Below, piece after piece: positions 58,899 to 64,000 of a stretch of DNA of 64,000 nt. The notes under the pieces were generated by a model that did no database searches, was not told where the DNA came from, and saw only the letters and a program-made list of their open reading frames with translations. Position 1 is the first letter of the stretch. Each line of letters starts with the position of its first letter. Position numbers and translations under genes: made by a program. Location: contig JAYRKY010000019.1 of NCBI GenBank assembly GCA_041905525.1, positions 9,043-73,042 on the forward strand. Reading direction: 5' to 3'. Origin of the DNA: SHVO01 sp041905525 (GTDB taxonomy: Bacteria; Pseudomonadota; Alphaproteobacteria; Rhodospirillales; Rhodospirillaceae).

Positions 58899-61070
58899 TT
58901 AACCCGGCCGGTAGCGCTTGACGGCATGCCCTTCGAGTTCATCCGGATAAAAATAGATCGGCCGCAAAAAGCCGTCGGCATAGTTACCGATCTGATCGGC
59001 AAAGTGAGGCGATGCCGGGTCTCCGCTCTGCCCCCCGGCCATCACGGCCATTGCTTTCACGCGGCGTCCAAAGCTGACGACGGCGACAAAACTATTCCCG
59101 CTGGTTCCGTAGTAGCGTTTCGTGCCGGGCCAAGGCTTTGCGCCAAAGGACGCAAGGCTGCCCCACTGCGCGGACGTGAAGGGAACGGGGAACGAGTCCG
59201 CTCCGTCGTCGAAATGCGGGCGGATCGCATTGTCGAGACGTTGGAAACGATTGATCTCGCGCCAGGGCGTGCGCCACGAGCCAAAGTCCGCGGTTAAACG
59301 ATCGACGGCCGCAGTGAAGGCGATGAGCTTATCAGCATCCGTGACGCGCTTTTCGATGTACGCCGGCACGTTCATACGTTCGGCTTGCGCGAAGCTACCG
59401 ACCTCACGCCACAATTGATCTCCCCAAAACACAGCAAGGCTGGTGGGGACGGACTCGTAACCCCAGCGGAAGTCCCAAGCCCGCAAAAGCGTTATCGGCT
59501 CCGCAAGGGTCTTCCGGCGCGGATCGTCGGCCGGCAACTGGTCCCAGGCCCGGATCAAACCCGGAATCAATGTTGCGAAGGCGGGGAGATAAGAGTCGAA
59601 GGCCGCGGCGCGCAAGGCCTCCGCCGTCCAGCCGCTTTGTCCCATCAGCAGAAGATCGGCGTGGGCGCCGCGGGCGTTTGGGCCGGTTTGGTCCATGTAC
59701 CGGGCGTAATCCTCGGCCTTCGGGCTTTCAGGGCCTGCCGCACTCCATGGCCAGTCATTTGTGTTCCGAACCCAGCCCAGCCCAGGGCGAATCACATTGG
59801 GCAAGCTTGCCACCGTATGCAGGCCCTTCCAGTCCGTCGCCGGATTGCTGCCGTCCACCGGGCGGGTGTAGTCGAAGCGGTTGTCGCGGCGTGGGATAAA
59901 CTGCGGCATCAAAAACGCGATGCCGCCGCGCGCATCGGCGAAGATCGTGTCGTTCGAGGAATTGGCTTGCCGCATCGACACCCGCACAAATCCATTGAGG
60001 TCGGACGTCTTCGTGCGCAGCCAGCTTTGTTCCAAAGCCGGGATCGGTTTCCACATGAGCGCGGTGGAAACCCAGCGACCGTCCTTTCTGGCGACAATCG
60101 GGCCATGATGCGTGCGGTAAGTCGTAAAGGTTCGCGAAGCGAGCGTTCCATCGGCTGCGCGAAACCTTAGCGTCACCGGAGACGACGCAACGCGCCGCCT
60201 CTCAAGTCCGTAACGATAGGTGTAATCGCTGCCCTGTTTGCTCACACGTTCCGCAAACTCGTCGACGTTATCGACCGTGGAGGAGGTGTGCATCCATCCG
60301 GCCTTGGCGTTGAATCCTTGATAGACAAAAAACTGCCCCCAGGTGGACGCGCCGTAGACATCCAGCCCTTCACCGCTTGTCACATGAGCTTCCGAGCGGA
60401 AATAAAAACTGGTGTGCGGGTTGATCAGGAGCAGGGCGGCGTTCTCTGCCGTCAAATTCGGGGCAATGGCGATGCCATTGGAGCCGGATGGTTCGCGCGG
60501 AGCGGCGCCTGTTTCCTCCGGCGCGGGCGGCGTTGGCGTGCCGTAGAAGGTTTTCAGCTCACTGAGTGAGATGCGCTCGATATCGCCGCCGATGCTGCCC
60601 TCGGTGAAGCTGAGGGCCATCCACGGTTCGAAACGAGTAAGCACCTTCGGTTTTGTGTCCGGATGCTTCGCCAAATAGAAATTGAGCCCATCGGCCCAGG
60701 CGTTCATCAGCGCCTTCAGCCACGCGGGGCTGCGCGCATACTGGTCTTTGAGTTCCTCGGGGTCGACAAAAAGACGCTGGCGAAGGTCCGCCCACAGCGC
60801 CTCCTCGCCGTCGGCCTCCGCGGTACGGCCAAGTGCCGTGAGATAATTGGCCTCGATTCGCGAAAAGTCGTCTTCGGCTTGCGCGTACATCATGCCGAAG
60901 ACGGCGTCGGCATCGCTTTGGCCTTCGATGTGAGGAATACCCCAGTCGTCACGGGTAATGACAACACGCGCTGCGTGGGCCTGCCAGCGTTGCGGTTCGG
61001 GCAGGGGGGGCTGACAGCAGTTGATGCCGAGTGTCGCGGCAAGCGGCGCGAATATCTGGGCTAGGCTCAT
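58899..61070 (-). CDS. penicillin acylase-family N-terminal nucleophile hydrolase
   Basis: A 723-residue precursor of an Ntn hydrolase. It shows RDDWGIPHIEGQSDADAVFGMMYAQAEDD (shortened; VxRDxxGvPHI) of the alpha-chain and the autocleavage/nucleophile segment EPSGSNGIAIAP with Ser197-Asn198. The mature beta-chain begins at this Ser. Relatives hydrolyse penicillins, acyl-homoserine lactones and other N-acyl amides. The N-terminus is only weakly hydrophobic (LAQIFAPLAATLGINCCQ), so export is less clear than for the next gene. It is the promoter-proximal gene of the leftward pair. Confidence 0.9.
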   Translation of the reverse strand: MSLAQIFAPLAATLGINCCQPPLPEPQRWQAHAARVVITRDDWGIPHIEGQSDADAVFGMMYAQAEDDFSRIEANYLTALGRTAEADGEEALWADLRQRLFVDPEELKDQYARSPAWLKALMNAWADGLNFYLAKHPDTKPKVLTRFEPWMALSFTEGSIGGDIERISLSELKTFYGTPTPPAPEETGAAPREPSGSNGIAIAPNLTAENAALLLINPHTSFYFRSEAHVTSGEGLDVYGASTWGQFFVYQGFNAKAGWMHTSSTVDNVDEFAERVSKQGSDYTYRYGLERRRVASSPVTLRFRAADGTLASRTFTTYRTHHGPIVARKDGRWVSTALMWKPIPALEQSWLRTKTSDLNGFVRVSMRQANSSNDTIFADARGGIAFLMPQFIPRRDNRFDYTRPVDGSNPATDWKGLHTVASLPNVIRPGLGWVRNTNDWPWSAAGPESPKAEDYARYMDQTGPNARGAHADLLLMGQSGWTAEALRAAAFDSYLPAFATLIPGLIRAWDQLPADDPRRKTLAEPITLLRAWDFRWGYESVPTSLAVFWGDQLWREVGSFAQAERMNVPAYIEKRVTDADKLIAFTAAVDRLTADFGSWRTPWREINRFQRLDNAIRPHFDDGADSFPVPFTSAQWGSLASFGAKPWPGTKRYYGTSGNSFVAVVSFGRRVKAMAVMAGGQSGDPASPHFADQIGNYADGFLRPIYFYPDELEGHAVKRYRPG

Positions 61071-61186
61071 CCCCGCGTCTCCCCCTGATCCTTACCCTTA
61101 CGGTATCACATCGGGTGCGCAGCGCGTCATGGACTTATCCTTTCGCCGCCGCGATGATGCGCCCCTGTGTTTTTGTGGAGGGTCCG

Positions 61187-62137
61187 GTGAAAGCCATTTT
61201 TTCCTTGATCTGCGTTGTCATAGGCCTTGCCGGTCCGAGCGCCGCCGCAGATGTGCCCCAGTCCGGAGACATCGCCAAACGCGGCCTCACAAAGGCCGAT
61301 TTTCCGCGCTGGATCGATCTGGCGCCCGGCGTTTTTGCCTACGAGGGCCTGGAGTTTCCCGACACCGCGGAAATTGTGGTGACCACGGTGAGTCTGGTCG
61401 TCATCACCCCAGACGGAGCGGTCGTGGTGGATGGGCAGGGGGACTTGCGTCAGACGCAGGACTTGATCGATGGCATCAAGAAGAGGACGCCGAAGCCGCT
61501 GCGCTACGTCGTCGTGGCATCGGACCATATCGATCATGTTGCCGGCAATGCGGCCTTCAAAGCCGCTTTTCCCGATGTCGTGTTCATCTCGTCCCCCGTG
61601 TCTCAACCCAACTTGGCCAAGAACGAGAACCCGCCAACCGAGACCGTCTCGGACAAACGCTCCCTGACGCTCGGCGGCACCGAAATCCAAGTCCTCAATA
61701 TCGGCCGGGGACACACCGGTGGGGACCTGGTGGTCTATCTGCCGCAGAGTAAGGTCCTGTTCATGGGCGAGCTTTACATGCGCCATATCTTCCCGGCCCT
61801 GCGCAGCGGATTCCCCTCGGAGTGGCTGGCCACGATCAAGAAGGCGCAAGCCATGAACGTCTCTTGGTACATTCCCGGTCATGGCTTTGTCGACGATATG
61901 GCGTCGATGAAAGCCGATCTGGAAGGCTACCGCGTCGCGCTGGAGTATGTGATCAACGAGGGAAAGCGATTGCATGCCCTGGGTGCGCCATGCCCCAACA
62001 CGGGGAAGCCTCCAAGCTGCGAGGCGCTGAAACAGGCGAATTGGGGACCCTATCTGGGCTGGGCTTGGGACGAGACTCAGGCGAGGCTCGCGATCGCGAA
62101 GGTCTATCAGGAAATCGAAGGCAAGCTTCCGCAGTAG
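61187..62137 (+). CDS. metallo-beta-lactamase-fold protein with substituted zinc ligands
   Basis: A 316-residue exported protein. GTG 61187 is chosen: GGAGGG is just upstream and the product starts with a signal peptide (KAIFSLICVVIGLAGPSAAA). The MBL signature HxHxDH reads Ser112-Asp-His114-Ile-Asp116-His117, so the first His is Ser. His176 in GRGHTGGDLVVYLP and His232 in YIPGHGFV are normal, while the bridging Asp is Glu195 (LFMGELYM). Zinc binding may be altered or single-metal, as in some subclass B2/B3 enzymes with other residues at the first position. It is divergent from the acylase gene and followed by the amidase gene after 29 bases. Confidence 0.88.
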   Translation: MKAIFSLICVVIGLAGPSAAADVPQSGDIAKRGLTKADFPRWIDLAPGVFAYEGLEFPDTAEIVVTTVSLVVITPDGAVVVDGQGDLRQTQDLIDGIKKRTPKPLRYVVVASDHIDHVAGNAAFKAAFPDVVFISSPVSQPNLAKNENPPTETVSDKRSLTLGGTEIQVLNIGRGHTGGDLVVYLPQSKVLFMGELYMRHIFPALRSGFPSEWLATIKKAQAMNVSWYIPGHGFVDDMASMKADLEGYRVALEYVINEGKRLHALGAPCPNTGKPPSCEALKQANWGPYLGWAWDETQARLAIAKVYQEIEGKLPQ

Positions 62138-62166
62138 CGGATCATTCCTTGAGCGGTTCGGACCCC

Positions 62167-63789
62167 ATGCCTCAACTTCTTCAATCGGTGCGAAGTCCGT
62201 TGGCACGCGTAGGCGCTTTCGTCCTTTGTGCGGTTACGCTCCTCGGCTGTAGCAAAGAGGTACCTCCCGCTCCCTATCAGCTTGAAGAGCGGACCTTGGT
62301 GCAATTGGCGGAAGATCTGGCCCAGGGGAGGATTACCTCTGCCGTAGCGACGCAGAGCTATATTGAGCGCATTAACCGTTACGATGCCCCGTTGCGTGCG
62401 ATCATGGCGATCACGTCAGACGCACCCGAGCAGGCGGCTGCATCAGATTCGCGGCGTAAAGAAGGAAAGACACGTGGCGTCCTTGAGGGCATCCCGATTG
62501 TGTTGAACGACAATATTGATGTCGAAGGACTTCCGACGACGGCAGGGTCGTTCATACTGGAAAAAAATATTGCGGCCCATGATGCCGAAGTGGTCAAACG
62601 CCTGCGCGAGGCCGGCGCCATCATTGTCGGCAAGACAAACCTTTCGCAGTTCTCCGGCGTACGCGCTGTCGCCGTCCTCAACGGCAGCACGGTCGGGCAC
62701 GCGGCACACAACCCTTATGACCTCGCGCGATCACCGGGGAGTTCCAGCTTCGGGTCGGCCATCGCGGCATCGACTAGTTTTGCTGCGGCAGCCATCGGCA
62801 CCGATACCGATGGGACACTGACCGAGCCCGCCGCAATCAACGGGGTGGCCGGAATGCGGCCCACGCTCGGTCTGGTTTCGCGGCGCGGCGTTGTCCCGGT
62901 CGCCATGAGCCTGGATACGATCGGTGCGATCGGGCGCTCGGTCGCCGACGTGGCGGCGGTTCTTAGCGTGATTGCGGGTTCCGATCCCACCGACGGGGTA
63001 ACGCTCTCAGCGGACGCGCACCGCGCGGAATTGGCTAAGGCCTTGGATCCGCATGCGCTGAAGTCTCGTCGGTTCGGGCTTCTGCGCGGAACGACGGGGT
63101 ACGACGCGGATACCGAGGCTGCGTTGGAGGAGGCGGTTAAGACTATTCGCGCCCAAGGCGGCGAGGTGTTTGAACTTCCCACCGACCTTTTGGAGGATAT
63201 CAGCCCGGAGATGGTTACGGTCAAGCAGTGCGAGTTCAAGGAAGACATCGCCGCCTACCTCGCCAACGCGCCAGACACGCAAAATGCCCGATCACTTTCG
63301 GACATCATTGCCATCAACAGATTTGATCCGCGTGAAAACATGCATGATCAAGAAGCCCTAGAGGCTGCGCAGGCGTGTCGGGGTCGGGTAGACCCTCAGT
63401 ATCAGCGGATGCTCGAATATGTGAAACGCAGGGCTGGTCCGGACGGCCTCGCGCTGGCCTTCACCAAGTTTGCGGCAGATGCGGTGATCGGATTGACGGC
63501 CGCCCCTGGGGCATTTTTGGCCGCCGATCGCACACTTCTCGATCGTTCCCCGAATGTCGCTCTGCCGAAAGGCTCGGCCCCTCCGTCACTTGCCGGGAAC
63601 GCCTCCGCCGCAGGTCTGCCGCATCTCACTGTCCCGATGGGCTCTGTGGGCGGGATGCCGGTGGGGCTATCGTTCGTGGGACCGGCGTGGTCGGACGCGC
63701 TGCTGATCTCTTTCGGTTACGCGTTTGAGCAGGCCGCAAAGAAGCGAACGCCTCCCGCCGCATATAAGGACGGATTCCCCACACGGTGA
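62167..63789 (+). CDS. amidase-signature-family lipoprotein, catalytic triad substituted
   Basis: A 540-residue protein starting at ATG 62167. A lipoprotein signal ends LLGC (Cys28). The amidase fold is clear: KTNLSQFSG, SPGSSSFGSAIAASTSFAAAAIGTDTDGTLTEPAAINGVAGMRPTLGLVSRRG (shortened). In active members the triad is Lys-cisSer-Ser. Here the Lys in GIPIxxKDN is Asn114, the nucleophile Ser in GTDTGGS is Thr217, and only the cis-Ser (Ser193) is kept. It may be inactive or use another chemistry. The first half is otherwise well preserved. Confidence 0.88.
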   Translation: MPQLLQSVRSPLARVGAFVLCAVTLLGCSKEVPPAPYQLEERTLVQLAEDLAQGRITSAVATQSYIERINRYDAPLRAIMAITSDAPEQAAASDSRRKEGKTRGVLEGIPIVLNDNIDVEGLPTTAGSFILEKNIAAHDAEVVKRLREAGAIIVGKTNLSQFSGVRAVAVLNGSTVGHAAHNPYDLARSPGSSSFGSAIAASTSFAAAAIGTDTDGTLTEPAAINGVAGMRPTLGLVSRRGVVPVAMSLDTIGAIGRSVADVAAVLSVIAGSDPTDGVTLSADAHRAELAKALDPHALKSRRFGLLRGTTGYDADTEAALEEAVKTIRAQGGEVFELPTDLLEDISPEMVTVKQCEFKEDIAAYLANAPDTQNARSLSDIIAINRFDPRENMHDQEALEAAQACRGRVDPQYQRMLEYVKRRAGPDGLALAFTKFAADAVIGLTAAPGAFLAADRTLLDRSPNVALPKGSAPPSLAGNASAAGLPHLTVPMGSVGGMPVGLSFVGPAWSDALLISFGYAFEQAAKKRTPPAAYKDGFPTR

Positions 63790-63805
63790 GTGCGGCTTTA
63801 CTCCG

Positions 63806-63849
63806 AAAAAAGACGCCCGCCGGCCTCCGTTCGGGAAGCGCGGCGGGCG
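63806..63849 (-). terminator. rho-independent terminator for the receptor gene (minus strand)
   Basis: On the minus strand CGCCCGCC and GGCGGGCG (63842-63849 and 63814-63821) form an 8-bp stem followed by TCTTTTTT. It lies 17 bases after the stop of the cut-off gene at 63866. Confidence 0.8.
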
Positions 63850-63865
63850 AGGGGATCGTGGGTAT

Positions 63866-64000
63866 CTAGCCGTTAAAGCGCACGCCCATACGGATCGTGC
63901 GGCCGTTGCAGTCAGACCCGTTACCGCAGTCACCGACGAGCGACCGGAAGCTATTGCCCGCAGGCCCCGGGAACGCCCGGGCGGGATCGCGATCGAAAAG
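63866..64000 (-). CDS. C-terminal end of an outer-membrane receptor (cut by window edge)
   Basis: The last 44 residues run LFDRDPARAFPGPAGNSFRS… and end in CNGRTIRMGVRFNG. A terminal strand of alternating residues with R.gvRF and an aromatic near the end is the usual finish of TonB-dependent receptors and other beta-barrels; the aromatic is Phe at position -3, with Gly last rather than Phe. Only the end is visible, so the substrate cannot be given. Confidence 0.6.
   Translation of the reverse strand, partial: LFDRDPARAFPGPAGNSFRSLVGDCGNGSDCNGRTIRMGVRFNG

Noticed and set aside
1..64000. CRISPR arrays, insertion sequences, rRNA genes, replication origin
   Set aside because: No regularly spaced repeats, no transposase-like frames with inverted ends, no rRNA text and no origin-type repeat clusters were recognised.

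Overview
This is a GC-rich chromosomal segment of an alphaproteobacterium. Three signals place it there: a CckA hybrid histidine kinase gene at the end of a flagellar cluster, a full CtrA-type box (TTAA-N7-TTAA) between the two flagellar operons, and a GTTC-N7-GTTC LexA box upstream of recA. The gene set (beta-type carbonic anhydrase next to NADP-Icd, Pss/Psd pair, a phasin, c'-type cytochromes) agrees. The genus cannot be fixed from the sequence; a soil or freshwater lineage of the Rhizomicrobium/Micropepsaceae kind is only a guess.

Layout. 1-3.3 kb: a cut-off amino-acid permease, two tiny ORFs and a TPR protein. 3.6-11.7 kb: divergent flagellar operons, fliP/fliO/hypothetical/flhB-like leftward and flgB-flgC-fliE-fliQ-fliR-flhB-cckA-cNMP protein rightward. 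11.8-22.6 kb: recA with an SOS box, alaS, a phasin, a MoxR/VWA pair, crcB, a Cys-rich protein, carbonic anhydrase, icd and a LOG-family gene. 22.7-27.5 kb: three c'/c556-like cytochromes around a triheme cytochrome, a membrane protein and a LysM protein. 27.7-34.8 kb: psd-pssA, uvrB, a TPR/2-oxoglutarate-oxygenase fusion and aspartate aminotransferase. 35-48 kb: a LysR regulator, trxB, an Lrp regulator, greA, carB-carA, a GatB/YqeY protein, dnaG, rpoD and a tRNA with anticodon CAU.

48.15-55.76 kb is an integrated island. Its left end is the 3' part of the tRNA gene, and an exact 47-bp copy of that segment marks the right end. A decayed tyrosine-integrase gene lies at the right end, so the island looks stranded. 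The cargo is an AbiJ-like abortive-infection protein followed by a compact two-armed cassette. A strong sigma-70-like promoter reads into five overlapping or nearly abutting genes: acyl-carrier-like protein, XRE repressor, ImmA/IrrE metallopeptidase with a C-terminal chagasin-like domain, papain-like C1 peptidase and thymidylate-synthase-like protein. Two genes converge on it: a uracil-DNA-glycosylase-superfamily protein and a MazG-like protein. I know no named system with this composition. A protease-inhibitor control module joined to a nucleotide/uracil module suggests a new anti-mobile-element system; it is the main discovery candidate.

55.8-64 kb returns to ordinary chromosome: an FAD monooxygenase with a DUF2783-like partner, an amidohydrolase plus a penicillin-acylase-family enzyme (operon), an MBL-fold protein and an amidase-family lipoprotein, the last two with substituted catalytic residues, and the end of an outer-membrane receptor. 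At a finer scale, three hairpins carry the same anti-Shine-Dalgarno loop UCCUCCC, one after the phasin gene and two after the lysR gene.
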